From Clostridiales bacterium (lineage in GTDB: Bacteria; Bacillota; Clostridia; Saccharofermentanales; Saccharofermentanaceae): a stretch of 64,000 nucleotides of DNA. Position numbers and translations under genes: made by a program. The stretch is from assembly GCA_017480325.1 (NCBI GenBank), contig JAFVAY010000017.1, positions 62,001-126,000 on the forward strand. Direction: 5' to 3'. Each line of letters opens with the position of its first letter. The first letter of the stretch is position 1. Shown piece after piece: positions 15,716 through 25,523 of the stretch. The notes beneath the pieces are model-generated. The model did not search any database, had not been told where the DNA came from, and saw only the letters and a program-made list of their open reading frames with translations.

Positions 15716-17539
15716 ATGAGTGAGAAACAAAAGAAACAGAATAAGGGAAAAACAAAGGATGTGAAGACATCGACGGTACAGAAGGCCAAGAAGCCCGCGA
15801 AGGAACAGAAGACATCGAAGTCTTCGAAGCCTAAGGCGTCAAAGCAGAAGAAAAATCTGAAGATCATCCCTCTGGGAGGCCTTCTTGAGATAGGTAAGAA
15901 TATGACCGCCATCGAATACGGCAACGACATTATTGTCATTGATGTCGGTATGGCCTTCGGCGGTGACGATACACCGGGTGTAGACTGCGTTATTCAGGAC
16001 TACACCTATATAAGAGAGAATCAGGATAAGCTTCGAGGAATACTTCTGACCCACGGTCATGAGGATCATATCGGCGCGCTCCCGTATTTTCTTAAGGAGT
16101 TCAAATGCCCGGTATACGGTGGCAAGCTTACGGTGGAGCTCGTAAGACATAAACTCGAGGATAACGGCGTAAGCCTGAAGGGCATCGGTCTTAACGCCTG
16201 CCGTAACGGAGACAGAATAAGGCTCGGCAGCGCCTTCGAGGCGGAGTTCGTCAGAGTTAATCACAGCATCGCGGACAGCTATGCTATCGCCCTTAGAACG
16301 CCGGTGGGGCTTATCGTTCATTCCGGTGACTTCAAGATCGATTACACACCTATCAACGGCAAGGTCATCGATCTTCAAAGATTCGGCGAGCTAGGCCACG
16401 AGGGAGTGCTCTGCTTCATGTGTGAGAGCACCAATGTCGAGAAGGAGGGAGCATCCCCTTCAGAGAGAGACGTGGGAGAGGCCTTCCAGAAGATATTTAA
16501 GAAGGCTGAGGGCAGGATCATAGTTGCAACGTTCTCGTCTCACGTGCACCGTATGCAGCAGATATTCACCGCAGCTCAGATGAACGGAAGGCACGTATGC
16601 CTCTCGGGCCGTTCCATGATCAATGTATTTAACATAGCTAATTCTCTGGGTTACATAGATATGGACCCCGATACTCTCATTGATATCGGCTCCATCAATA
16701 AATACCCGGATAACGAGGTCGTAGTGCTTACGACCGGTTCTCAGGCGGAACCTACCAGCGCGCTGTCCAGAATGGCCTTCGCTTCTCATAAAGAGGTGGA
16801 GATCAGAGACGGCGACACGGTTATAATCTCCGCTCATCCGATCCCGGGCAACGAGAAGTCCATCTATAAGCTGGTTGACGAGCTTCTTAAGAGGGGAGCT
16901 GACGTTATATACGAATCCCTGGCTGAAGTACATGTCTCGGGACACGCATACAGAAATGAGATCAGACTTCTTCACACACTCCTTAAGCCTAAGTTCTTTA
17001 TCCCGGTTCACGGTGAGTACAGGATGCTTATAAGACATGCCCAGCTTGCTCAGAGCCTGGGTCAGGACCCCGAGGATATCTTCATCCTAAGAAACGGCGA
17101 CGTCTTCGAGACAGACGGCAAGAAGGCCGTGGTAACGGGAGAGGTGCCTGCGGAGGCGATATTGATCGACGGCTCGTCAGCCGCTGTTAGAGACGATCAC
17201 TTTATGAGTGACAGACTTCATCTGGGTGAGGATGGCTGCGTAAGCATAGCGATCACCATCGATACGGAATCCGGCGAGCTTGCCTGTGAACCGGCAGTCT
17301 CATCCATAGGCTTTATCGTAGACGACGAGAAGCAGGAGCTTCATGAGGCGGTGGCAGAAAGGGTGACCTATCTTCTGTCCTCGGGAGTTCGTAAGAACGA
17401 GACCATCGACGCGAAGATAACTACCAGAAGCTTCAGAAACGGCGTAAGGGACCTTCTGTACGAGAGAACGAGAAGGCGCCCCATGATAGTCACCAACGTA
17501 AGTCACGTGAGCCTCAGAGGGGCTTCCCGTCGCCGTTGA
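15716..17539 (+). CDS. rnj: Ribonuclease J
   Basis: 607 residues. An about 45-residue Lys/Ser/Thr-rich N-terminal extension precedes the beta-lactamase/beta-CASP core. Metal motif LTHGHEDHIGALPYF lies at about 111-125; further metal ligands include HSGDFKID, and SAHPIPGNE and HVSGHA lie in the beta-CASP part. The C-terminal domain follows. RNase J is the main 5'-3' exoribonuclease and an endonuclease of Firmicutes mRNA decay and rRNA maturation, using zinc. The basic extension is longer than usual and may bind RNA. Shine-Dalgarno GAGGA is 8-10 bp upstream. The proS promoter overlaps its stop codon. Confidence 0.93.
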   Translation: MSEKQKKQNKGKTKDVKTSTVQKAKKPAKEQKTSKSSKPKASKQKKNLKIIPLGGLLEIGKNMTAIEYGNDIIVIDVGMAFGGDDTPGVDCVIQDYTYIRENQDKLRGILLTHGHEDHIGALPYFLKEFKCPVYGGKLTVELVRHKLEDNGVSLKGIGLNACRNGDRIRLGSAFEAEFVRVNHSIADSYAIALRTPVGLIVHSGDFKIDYTPINGKVIDLQRFGELGHEGVLCFMCESTNVEKEGASPSERDVGEAFQKIFKKAEGRIIVATFSSHVHRMQQIFTAAQMNGRHVCLSGRSMINVFNIANSLGYIDMDPDTLIDIGSINKYPDNEVVVLTTGSQAEPTSALSRMAFASHKEVEIRDGDTVIISAHPIPGNEKSIYKLVDELLKRGADVIYESLAEVHVSGHAYRNEIRLLHTLLKPKFFIPVHGEYRMLIRHAQLAQSLGQDPEDIFILRNGDVFETDGKKAVVTGEVPAEAILIDGSSAAVRDDHFMSDRLHLGEDGCVSIAITIDTESGELACEPAVSSIGFIVDDEKQELHEAVAERVTYLLSSGVRKNETIDAKITTRSFRNGVRDLLYERTRRRPMIVTNVSHVSLRGASRRR

Positions 17540-17564
17540 AAAATAAGTATCGACCACTTATAAT
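17536..17564 (+). promoter_or_regulatory. Sigma-A promoter of proS
   Basis: TTGAAA (17536-17541), 17 bp, TATAAT (17559-17564). The -35 overlaps the RNase J stop codon. Confidence 0.8.
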
Positions 17565-17601
17565 TATTTAATATTTATTAGTTAGGAGCACTTATCAGGG
17601 A

Positions 17602-19296
17602 ATGAGAGTATCTAGACTTTTTTTCGCAACGCAGAGAGAGGTACCGGCTGATGCCGAGATACCGTCACATAAGCTGATGCTTCGTGCGGGCCTTATCCGC
17701 AAGGAGTCTTCGGGAATTTACGCTTACATGCCTATGGGCTTCAAGGTCTATAAGAACGTGGAGAGAGTTATCCGCGAGGAGATGGACAGAGCGGGAGCGC
17801 AGGAGCTCATAATGCCGGCGCTGCTTCCTGCCGAGGCTTATCAGGCTTCCGGAAGATGGGAGAAGTTCGGACCCGAGATGTTCAGAATGAGCGATCGTGG
17901 CGGTCGTCCCTTCTGCCTGGGCCCTACACATGAGGAGCCCTTCACCGAGGCTGTAAGAGATACCTTCAGGTCCTATAAGAATCTGCCGGTGACTCTTTAT
18001 CAGATCCAGCATAAGTACAGAGACGAGAAGAGACCGAGATTCGGTGTCATAAGATCCCGCGAGTTCGTCATGAAGGATGCATATTCCTTCGACGTAGACG
18101 AGGAAGGTCTCGATAAGTCCTACAAGATCATGTACGACGCCTACAGAAGGATCTTCGACCGTCTGGGGCTCGACTATACCGTCGTTGATGCGGACTCCGG
18201 TGCGATGGGCGGCTCCGGTTCACAGGAGTTCATGGTAAAGAGCCCGATCGGCGAGGATGCGATCTGCTTCTGCGATGCCTGCGGTTATGCGGCAAATGAG
18301 GAGAAGGCTACCTGTAAGGAAGGTGAGGCTTCAACAGATGCCGAGCTTCCCATCGAGAAGATACATACACCCGACGTCAAGACTATCGAGGAGCTTGTGG
18401 GCTTCATGGAGACCACACCCGATAAGTTCGTGAAGACCATTCTTTATAACATCGACGGCAAGATCGTCGCGGCTATGGTAAGAGGCGACAGAGATATCAA
18501 TGAGACAAAGCTCGGCAATATCTACGACGCGATGGAGATGGATCTCGCATCCTTCGAGGATGTCGAGAGGATCACCGGTGCGAAGGTAGGGTTCGCAGGC
18601 CCTGTTAACCTTAAGGAGAAGATCGAGGTCGTAATGGATACCGAGGTCGCTCTTCTTAAGAATTTCGTAGTGGGTGCATGCGAGACGGATTACCACTTTA
18701 AGAACGTCAATGTCGGAAGAGACTTTACTCCCGATATCGTCAAGGATATTAAGAACGTTAAGTCCGGAGACCTGTGCCCCAAGTGCGGTAAGCCCTTGGG
18801 AATGGCAAGAGGCGTTGAGGTAGGACACATCTTCAAGCTTGGAACGAAGTACTCCGACGCTCTGAACTGTATCTACCTTGATAAGGAAGGTAAGGAGCAC
18901 TCCATGGTTATGGGCTGCTACGGCATCGGCGTCAGCAGGACCATCGCTGCCATCATCGAGCAGTATAACGACGAGGACGGTATCAAGTGGCCTGCTATCG
19001 CAGCACCCTACAAGGTTATCGTTATCCCTACCAAGACCAATGACGAAGAGATCATGGCTCTGTCCGAGAAGCTTTATAACGCTTATATTGATGCGGGTTA
19101 CGAGACTTTGATAGACGACAGGAACGAGCGCCCCGGCGTTAAGTTCAAGGATGCTGATCTTCTCGGTATTCCGTTAAGAGTTACAGTCGGAAGAAGAGCT
19201 TCCGAGGGTATCGTAGAGCTTAAGTACAGAATGGACGGTGCTACGGAAGAGGCTGACTTCGAGGCCGCACTTGCTGCAGCCGGAAAGATCAAGTGA
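17602..19296 (+). CDS. proS: Proline--tRNA ligase (bacterial type)
   Basis: 564 residues, the usual length for the prokaryote-type class II enzyme. Motif 2 region [23 protein letters not shown] is visible (shown here in parts: [22 protein letters not shown]). An editing (INS/YbaK-like) insertion lies at about 225-390 and hydrolyses Ala-tRNAPro. Motif 3 GCYGIGVSR and the anticodon-binding domain complete the C-terminus. Start ATG 17602; Shine-Dalgarno TAGGAG lies about 13 bp upstream, with AGGGA closer. Confidence 0.95.
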   Translation: MRVSRLFFATQREVPADAEIPSHKLMLRAGLIRKESSGIYAYMPMGFKVYKNVERVIREEMDRAGAQELIMPALLPAEAYQASGRWEKFGPEMFRMSDRGGRPFCLGPTHEEPFTEAVRDTFRSYKNLPVTLYQIQHKYRDEKRPRFGVIRSREFVMKDAYSFDVDEEGLDKSYKIMYDAYRRIFDRLGLDYTVVDADSGAMGGSGSQEFMVKSPIGEDAICFCDACGYAANEEKATCKEGEASTDAELPIEKIHTPDVKTIEELVGFMETTPDKFVKTILYNIDGKIVAAMVRGDRDINETKLGNIYDAMEMDLASFEDVERITGAKVGFAGPVNLKEKIEVVMDTEVALLKNFVVGACETDYHFKNVNVGRDFTPDIVKDIKNVKSGDLCPKCGKPLGMARGVEVGHIFKLGTKYSDALNCIYLDKEGKEHSMVMGCYGIGVSRTIAAIIEQYNDEDGIKWPAIAAPYKVIVIPTKTNDEEIMALSEKLYNAYIDAGYETLIDDRNERPGVKFKDADLLGIPLRVTVGRRASEGIVELKYRMDGATEEADFEAALAAAGKIK

Positions 19297-19306
19297 GGAT
19301 AGGATT

Positions 19307-20878
19307 ATGTTAAAGATCAGATCTTTGGCAGCATCGATAGCAGCGTCGGCCGTAATCGCCAATATGCTTGTGACTCCGGTTGCAGCCGTAGTGAGGGAGG
19401 CATCCAAGGATACCTTCTTCGAAGGGCTTGACCCTAACTCTAATGTCGCTTCTCTTAACATCGAGAATTATTACGCAAGCTATGATTCCATCACCTTTAC
19501 ATCCAAGAGAGGCGGTACCTCCAAGCTTTATCTGTCGGGAAATTCCATAGGTGTGGATACAAACTGCGGCTCCGGCATGAGGATCAATGTTACGAATGAG
19601 CGTAATTCCATAGTGACTACCGGTGCGGGAGATACATCCTTTACCTTCGATACAGGGAATAACATCGAGGTCAATCAGCTGTACTACATCATGTTCCTTG
19701 TGACGGCTGACGGGCTTCAGAGCAGATATGACGGTATTGCCATCACCAAGAAGGCTGACGGCAATCTGGCCTTCGTAAAGTCCATGTGCTATGACTTTAA
19801 TGTCGAGCGCTGTAGCGAGCTTTGGACAGACGATCAGTCACTTGAGGAGTGTTTGCAGCCTCAGAATGATTCAGAGTGTGATGCGGGTCTGGTAGAAGCT
19901 ACTGCACAAAGACTTACCGCCGGCTGTAGCGACGACTGGGCTAAGGTATTTGCCATCTACGAATACATGATCAACGACTTCGCTTATGACTATGTTCAGG
20001 TAGATGACAGTTACTACATCTATCAGGATGATGCTTCATGCCTTATCAGACGTAAGATCGCTATATGCGAGGGACTTGGTAATACCTTTACCGCGCTTTG
20101 CAGAGCTGCCGGAGTTCCTGCAGCAGTATCCTTCGGTATCGGCGGATCGACACAAGACTTCGTATTAAGTAATAACTACACAGGCGATGAGGGCTGTAAC
20201 CATGCATGGGCTGTCGTATGTATAGACGGTACATGGTATCACATGGATCCAACATGGGACGGTGGCAACAGCTACACAGGCAACTCCTATAATACGGGAA
20301 CATGGAATGACGGCAATCCGTCCTATAATTTCTATCTTCTGCCTTTGGAGTATTTCTCACTGTCTCATAAGATCTGCGATGCGGATACGATCCACGGAAG
20401 AGCTGAGACCGGCTCCTGCGGAGATCATGCCACCTATGAGATCACAAGAGACGGCACGATCACCATCCACGGAAGCGGAACTTTGCAGCTGCCTTACGGC
20501 TGTAACGGTTTCAGATTCTTAGTGTTCGCCGACGACTGCACCATCGATACGATAGGTGAGGAGTGCTTCGCTGACTGTGATGTATTAAGGACTGTGATCC
20601 TTCCGGATACCGTAACTCACATAGAGGATTATGCATTCAATACCTGTGAAGATCTGGAGTATATCTATTTACCCGAGGGACTTCAGTCGATAGGAGATTG
20701 TGCCTTCGATTACTGCGATGAGCTCGCTTATGTCTATATTCCGGATTCGGTTACGGATGTGGGACAATGGGCCTTTGACGACTGCCCGAGAGCAATAATA
20801 TCCGTTCCCGGCGGAGTCGATCTCGAGGAGAGCGACTACTATGTATCTCCTTACAGGATCATAGAGAGGGCAAGGTAA
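19307..20878 (+). CDS. Secreted transglutaminase-like protein with LRR repeats
   Basis: 523 residues from ATG 19307 (Shine-Dalgarno GAGGATAGG). Signal peptide about 1-30 (SIAASAVIANMLVTPVAA). The transglutaminase-like core has its catalytic Cys in KIAICEGLGNTFTALCRAAG, His in GCNHAWAV and Asp in WYHMDPTWDGG: the classic Cys-His-Asp triad. The C-terminal about 100 residues are BspA-type (LRR_5) repeats such as TVILPDTVTHIEDYAF and YIYLPEGLQSIGDCAF. It is probably an extracellular peptidase or crosslinker with a binding module. It lies downstream of proS and is followed directly by an ABC exporter gene. Confidence 0.85.
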   Translation: MLKIRSLAASIAASAVIANMLVTPVAAVVREASKDTFFEGLDPNSNVASLNIENYYASYDSITFTSKRGGTSKLYLSGNSIGVDTNCGSGMRINVTNERNSIVTTGAGDTSFTFDTGNNIEVNQLYYIMFLVTADGLQSRYDGIAITKKADGNLAFVKSMCYDFNVERCSELWTDDQSLEECLQPQNDSECDAGLVEATAQRLTAGCSDDWAKVFAIYEYMINDFAYDYVQVDDSYYIYQDDASCLIRRKIAICEGLGNTFTALCRAAGVPAAVSFGIGGSTQDFVLSNNYTGDEGCNHAWAVVCIDGTWYHMDPTWDGGNSYTGNSYNTGTWNDGNPSYNFYLLPLEYFSLSHKICDADTIHGRAETGSCGDHATYEITRDGTITIHGSGTLQLPYGCNGFRFLVFADDCTIDTIGEECFADCDVLRTVILPDTVTHIEDYAFNTCEDLEYIYLPEGLQSIGDCAFDYCDELAYVYIPDSVTDVGQWAFDDCPRAIISVPGGVDLEESDYYVSPYRIIERAR

Positions 20879-21580
20879 TTGTCGTATATAGAATTTCGTG
20901 ATGTTAAAAAGGTCTACAGAACGGGTTCTGTGGACCTTTACGCATTAGACGGGGCGTCCTTCTTCCTTGAGAAGGGGGAGCTGGCGGTAATAGTTGGTCA
21001 GTCCGGAGCGGGGAAGACTACGCTTCTTAATATCCTGGGCGGTATGGACAGACTTACGACCGGAAGCGTCATCCTTGATGGGCGGGATATATCTGCTCTT
21101 AAGGATAAAGAGCTGGCGTTATACAGGCGCAATGATATCGGCTTCGTGTTCCAGTTCTATAATTTGATACCTAATCTTACTGCATATGAAAATATCGAGA
21201 TGGCATCCCAGCTTGTTAAGGGGCCGAAGGATCCAGCGGAGCTTCTGAAGGCTGTAGGACTTACTGACAGAAGAGACAACTTCCCGGCTCAGCTGTCGGG
21301 AGGCGAGCAACAGAGGATATCCATCGCCCGTGCCATCGCCAAGAATCCGAAGCTTTTGCTGTGCGATGAACCGACGGGCGCTCTTGATTATGAGACCGGA
21401 AAGTCGATCCTGAAGCTCCTTCAGAGACTGTCGGCTGAGGAGGGAATGACTGTCGTTATAATCACCCACAACTCCGCCCTTACCGAGATGGCAGATCGGG
21501 TAATTCGCCTTAAGAATGGCAAGGTAACAAGCAACACGGTTAACTTAAGCCCTAAGAGCATTGATCTTATCGAATGGTGA
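20879..21580 (+). CDS. ABC transporter ATPase, MacB/LolD type
   Basis: 233 residues, TTG start immediately after the preceding stop (GAGAGGGCAAGG serves as Shine-Dalgarno). Walker [12 protein letters not shown]-loop [10 protein letters not shown], signature LSGGEQQR, Walker [12 protein letters not shown], His switch ITHNS. Adjacent to a large FtsX-type permease, with which it should form a mechanotransmission complex. Substrate unknown. Confidence 0.9.
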   Translation: MSYIEFRDVKKVYRTGSVDLYALDGASFFLEKGELAVIVGQSGAGKTTLLNILGGMDRLTTGSVILDGRDISALKDKELALYRRNDIGFVFQFYNLIPNLTAYENIEMASQLVKGPKDPAELLKAVGLTDRRDNFPAQLSGGEQQRISIARAIAKNPKLLLCDEPTGALDYETGKSILKLLQRLSAEEGMTVVIITHNSALTEMADRVIRLKNGKVTSNTVNLSPKSIDLIEW

Positions 21581-21589
21581 CGGACTCTG

Positions 21590-24385
21590 ATGAAGCCCTA
21601 TGCTAAGACAATTCTGAGGTCGATCCGCCAAAGCTTTGGCCGTTTTCTGGCGATCATGGCTATTATTGCTCTGGGCGTCGGCTTCATGGGAGGTCTTGTT
21701 CAGACCAACCCCTCCTTCATGTATACCGGGAGGAAATATATTAACGATCAAAAGCTTTTTGACTTCAGGCTCATCTCGACCATCGGCTTTAGCGATGAAG
21801 ATATTGAGAAGATAGAAGCTCTCGATGGCGTTGTCGATGCAGAGGGGGCGTATTCGGCGGATGTTATCGCGAGAAGATCCGGTGAGGATGAGTCGTCAGA
21901 ATCTATGGTGAGGATACACTCAATTACTGACGGAGTTAACCTTCTTAAGCCTGAGCAGGGAAGACTTCCCGAAGTGCCCGGAGAGATAGCGGTTGACGGC
22001 TACAGATTCGGCTCTGAGGTCATAGGTCAGACCTTGGAGCTTGTGGCAGGCTCAGGTGAGGATGATAAGGATGATCTGATAAGTGATTCATTTACTATCG
22101 TAGGTACGGTCAGATCTCCAATATATCTTGATTTCCAGCGCGGACGAACAGACGTTGGAAGCGGTCAGCTGTCCTACTTCGCTTACGTAGTTCCGGATGA
22201 GTTTGACATGGAATACTTTACCGAGAGCTACGTGTATTACGATACCGGATTCGACGCCTACACGGATGAATACGATGACTGGGCGGATATAAGGGAAGAT
22301 GAACTGAAGTCTTCGGTAGAATCTATAGTTACTGATAGATTTAATGAGCTTCTCGACGAGAATCGCGAGGATCTTCAGAAGGGTATAGAGGAGCTTGAGG
22401 ATGGCCGCATCGACGCAGTAAGTGAGTTGGAGGATGCTCTTACTGATCTTGAGGAAGCCCGAGATACTTTGGGAGAAGCGAGGGAGCAGCTCGATGAGAG
22501 TGAGCAACAGATATTGTCGTTGCCTTTTGTTCCCGATTATATTCAGGAAGCTTACGACGAAGCCTTAAGCGAATATGAGGATGGGGTAAGGGAATACGAA
22601 GAAGGCCTTAATGATTATTACGAGGGAAGAAGAGAATTTGATGCGCAGATGACTTCTACCTCGATGGAGCTTGAATATCTGACGAGACTTATAGGCAATG
22701 AGGAAGAGCCAGATGTATATATCCTCGGGCGTAACACCAACGTAGGCTATATGGCATTTAATAACGATGCCGGAATAGTTAAGGGTATCGCCAATGTTTT
22801 CCCTCTGTTCTTCTTCGCACTGGCGGCGCTGGTGTGCTCTACCACCATGCAGAGAATGGTATCTGACGAGAGAGGGATCATCGGGACTATGAGGGCGTTG
22901 GGATACTCAGACTTCTCGATAATTATGAAATATGTGATCTACTCAGGCTCGGCCGCTACCATAGGAGCGATCGCCGGATACTATGCCGGACTTCGCGCTT
23001 TCCCGTTTGTGATATGGGATGTGTACCGCATGATGTACGGCTTCAGTGAGCTTACGTTGGTGAACTCGCCGGTGCTTTTCGCAACGGCACTTGCTGTGTC
23101 GCTTCTGTGTTCTGTCGGTGTTGCTTTCCTGACTGCATTCTCGGAGCTGACGGTGATGCCTGCAGAGCTGATTCGTCCGAAGGCACCGGCGGCGGGGAAA
23201 AAGATATTCCTCGAGAAGTTGCCGACGCTCTGGAGCAGACTTCGATTCACGCAGAAGGTGTCGCTTCGTAATGTATTCAGATTCAAGAAGCGTATGTGGA
23301 TGATGATCATAGGTATCGCAGGCTGCTCTGCGCTTCTTCTCACGGGCTTCGGACTTCGTGATTCGATCACCAATGTCGTTGACCTTCAGTACGATAATAT
23401 AACCACCTACAGGCTGGATGCGGTGATAAAGGACGGTGTCTCTCTCTCACGCACGCAGTCGTACGTCGATGATATTAACGGCGTGCTCGGAACTTCTTAT
23501 GAATCTATTCCGATTCGTAATGAGAATGTGACTCATGTGGCATCGGACATGGTTAGGGATGTAACTTTGTTCGTATCCTCTGATCCCGACATCGGGCTTG
23601 CCTTAAGGGGTCACGTGGACGGGCAGATGATGCCGTGGCCCGGAGATAATGAGATAGCCATAAGCTCGAAGCTCGCGGCCAAGAGCGGACTTAACGCCGG
23701 GGATATGATCACCTTAGGCTACGGAGATGACGGCAAGACCTTCACGGTGAGGATTGCTTATGTGTTCGAGAATTATGTGTACCATTACGCGTTCATGAAT
23801 GAATACACCTACGAGCAGGCATATGAGAAGACCTTCCGGCCGTCGGATCTTCTCATTGTGTCGACGGGTGATGCTGTGGCAACAGACTACGATCTGGCGC
23901 GTGAGCTCAGCAACACCGGCGACTTCGAGAATGTAAGCGTGGTAGAGCAGGCGAGACGGTCCTTCGCACAGACCATGGAGCAGCTTAACGTGATCATCGT
24001 ATTGATTATCGTCTGTGCGGCGGCACTGGCGTTCATTGTGCTTTTTAATCTTAACAACATCAACATATCGGAGCGCGTAAGAGAGATCGCGACCATTAAA
24101 GTCTTGGGTTTCTCAAGAGGTGAGACCGGGTCATATTTCTTCCGTGAGAATTTTATTCTGGTGTTCATGGGCTTTGTGCTCGGCATCCCTCTGGGTATAG
24201 CGCTGCATCGCTTCGTTATCGCCCAGATCGAAATGGATATGGTCACCTTCCAGGTGAGGATCGCGAATCTGAGCTATGTGCTATCTTTATTGTTCGTTAT
24301 TATGTTCTCCGTTCTGGTCGATCTGGTTATGAGGATCAAGATCGAGCGAATCAACATGGCTGAATCACTGAAGAGCGCGGAATAA
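21590..24385 (+). CDS. Large FtsX-family permease with extracellular coiled coil
   Basis: 931 residues. TM1 at about 15-35; a large extracytoplasmic region follows. That region includes an acidic coiled coil (about 245-360; heptad-like EELEDGRIDAVSELEDALTD). Then come three TM helices of the first FtsX domain (about 400-530), a second exterior domain, and a C-terminal FtsX domain with three more helices (about 795-925). This is the layout of two-FtsX-domain permeases in Firmicutes (YknZ/BceB relatives and the larger coiled-coil group). The preceding ATPase powers it. The CRISPR array lies just downstream. Confidence 0.88.
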   Translation: MKPYAKTILRSIRQSFGRFLAIMAIIALGVGFMGGLVQTNPSFMYTGRKYINDQKLFDFRLISTIGFSDEDIEKIEALDGVVDAEGAYSADVIARRSGEDESSESMVRIHSITDGVNLLKPEQGRLPEVPGEIAVDGYRFGSEVIGQTLELVAGSGEDDKDDLISDSFTIVGTVRSPIYLDFQRGRTDVGSGQLSYFAYVVPDEFDMEYFTESYVYYDTGFDAYTDEYDDWADIREDELKSSVESIVTDRFNELLDENREDLQKGIEELEDGRIDAVSELEDALTDLEEARDTLGEAREQLDESEQQILSLPFVPDYIQEAYDEALSEYEDGVREYEEGLNDYYEGRREFDAQMTSTSMELEYLTRLIGNEEEPDVYILGRNTNVGYMAFNNDAGIVKGIANVFPLFFFALAALVCSTTMQRMVSDERGIIGTMRALGYSDFSIIMKYVIYSGSAATIGAIAGYYAGLRAFPFVIWDVYRMMYGFSELTLVNSPVLFATALAVSLLCSVGVAFLTAFSELTVMPAELIRPKAPAAGKKIFLEKLPTLWSRLRFTQKVSLRNVFRFKKRMWMMIIGIAGCSALLLTGFGLRDSITNVVDLQYDNITTYRLDAVIKDGVSLSRTQSYVDDINGVLGTSYESIPIRNENVTHVASDMVRDVTLFVSSDPDIGLALRGHVDGQMMPWPGDNEIAISSKLAAKSGLNAGDMITLGYGDDGKTFTVRIAYVFENYVYHYAFMNEYTYEQAYEKTFRPSDLLIVSTGDAVATDYDLARELSNTGDFENVSVVEQARRSFAQTMEQLNVIIVLIIVCAAALAFIVLFNLNNINISERVREIATIKVLGFSRGETGSYFFRENFILVFMGFVLGIPLGIALHRFVIAQIEMDMVTFQVRIANLSYVLSLLFVIMFSVLVDLVMRIKIERINMAESLKSAE

Positions 24386-24462
24386 CAAATTTGCACTAAT
24401 AAACGGACATATTTTTCTCGTCTCTGTGAGATAATTATAAGCAAGAGCACTTTTTAGCTTAT

Positions 24463-24498
24463 GTGCAAATTGCACGAATATGAAGCATCTGCTATCAT
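24463..24498 (+). promoter_or_regulatory. Promoter of the CRISPR array with palindrome over the -35
   Basis: TTGCAC (24470-24475), 17 bp, TATCAT (24493-24498). The -35 is half of the 13-bp palindrome GTGCAAATTGCAC (24463-24475). Transcription would start near 24505, about 44 bp before the first repeat and in the direction that gives correctly oriented Cas12a crRNAs. A related TTTGCAC copy lies about 70 bp upstream, near 24391. Confidence 0.6.
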
Positions 24499-24548
24499 AC
24501 TATTCAAGGATTGATGATTCCTTGTTTATGCATTGAGTACATGCAAGG

Positions 24549-24709
24549 GTCAGAGACCTGATTTAAATTTCTACTGTTGTAGATACACCCCTGTAAATTT
24601 TACGAGGTACGTCAGAGACCTGATTTAAATTTCTACTGTTGTAGATAAAGCTATAACATTGCGAGTATCAACGGTCAGAGACCTGATTTAAATTTCTACT
24701 GTTGTAGAT
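24549..24709 (+). CRISPR. Type V-A (Cas12a-type) CRISPR mini-array, no cas genes
   Basis: Three identical 36-nt repeats at 24549-24584, 24611-24646 and 24674-24709. Each begins GTCAGAGACC and ends with AATTTCTACTGTTGTAGAT. That 3' part is the pseudoknot handle of Cas12a crRNAs (UCUAC / GUAGA stem) and is the same as the Francisella-type handle. Spacers are 26 nt (24585-24610) and 27 nt (24647-24673), fitting Cas12a. After repeat 3 no further repeat follows, so a third spacer may exist without a terminal repeat. No cas12a, cas1, cas2 or cas4 gene is present in the window. I found no good match of either spacer to the rest of the window by eye. Confidence 0.93.
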
Positions 24710-24722
24710 CACGATAGCGTTA

Positions 24723-24761
24723 TTGTCAGTGCGTGGCTCTCCGTAAAGAAATCACTGACAA
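24723..24761. repeat. Inverted repeat just after the CRISPR array
   Basis: TTGTCAGTG (24723-24731) and CACTGACAA (24753-24761) are perfect 9-bp arms with a 21-bp loop. There is no T-run, so it is not a canonical terminator. It may mark the 3' boundary of the array transcript. Confidence 0.5.
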
Positions 24762-24894
24762 GTTTGAATAATGCTCAGTATTTCTGTCAATCGAGGGGTA
24801 AACTACGGTAAGAGAAGGATATAATTTGTAATTATTCTTTCTTAGTTTTATATTTTATAAGCAGATTTTAAGTTTAAAAGGCGAGAGGGTTCAA

Positions 24895-25521
24895 ATGAAG
24901 ATTATAAAAAGAATAGCAATATCAGTAATGGCGGTGGCGTTGGCCGGAGCGATGATGACCGGATGTATCAAGTACGAATCTCCTGCAGATCAGACTTATC
25001 CGACTGCCGAGGGACAGCTTACGGGGCTTCATCATGTGGAGATCGAGGTTCAGGACTACGGAACAATCAGCGTGGAGCTCGATGCGGATACCGCTCCCAG
25101 AACAGTTACTAATTTTATAAATCTCGCCAACAGCGGTTTCTATAACGGCCTTACATTCCACAGGATCATTACCGGGTTCATGATTCAGGGCGGTGACCCT
25201 GAGGGGAATGGCATGGGAGGAGCCGATGAGACAATCGTCGGTGAGTTCTCCGCTAACGGGATCGAGAATAATATATCTCATGTAAGAGGTGTTATCTCTA
25301 TGGCCCGTAACGGTCAAAGCTACAATTCTGCATCCTCTCAGTTCTTTATAGTTCAGGCGGATTCGATTTTCCTTGATGGCAATTATGCGGGCTTCGGTCA
25401 CGTTACTGACGGCATGGATATAGTCGACGAGATATGTGCCAATACGCCGGTAACAGATGATAACGGAACAGTTCTTCCTCAGAATCAGCCTGTCATCACT
25501 GAGGTTAGGGTAATAGACTGA
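24895..25521 (+). CDS. Cyclophilin-type peptidyl-prolyl isomerase lipoprotein
   Basis: 208 residues. Lipoprotein signal with lipobox MTGC (Cys at about 23). The cyclophilin domain has FHRIITGFMIQGGDPEGNGMGG, here with active-site Arg in FHRII, and SQFFIV. It is shorter than eukaryotic cyclophilins, as is normal in bacteria. It probably helps fold exported proteins at the outer membrane face. Start chosen for GCGAGAGGG upstream. A possible -10 TATAAT lies near 24820. The next gene starts three bases after its stop. Confidence 0.92.
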   Translation: MKIIKRIAISVMAVALAGAMMTGCIKYESPADQTYPTAEGQLTGLHHVEIEVQDYGTISVELDADTAPRTVTNFINLANSGFYNGLTFHRIITGFMIQGGDPEGNGMGGADETIVGEFSANGIENNISHVRGVISMARNGQSYNSASSQFFIVQADSIFLDGNYAGFGHVTDGMDIVDEICANTPVTDDNGTVLPQNQPVITEVRVID

Positions 25522-25523
25522 CC

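Noticed and set aside
20088..20522. Extra reading frames inside the transglutaminase gene
   Set aside because: They overlap a well-supported secreted protein in other frames and have no start signals.
24585..24673. Self-targeting spacers
   Set aside because: By eye the best match in the window was about 10 nt (near 57686), no better than chance.
24710..24760. A fourth, degenerate CRISPR repeat
   Set aside because: GTCAGTG at 24725 matches only the first few bases of the repeat and would give a 15-nt spacer.
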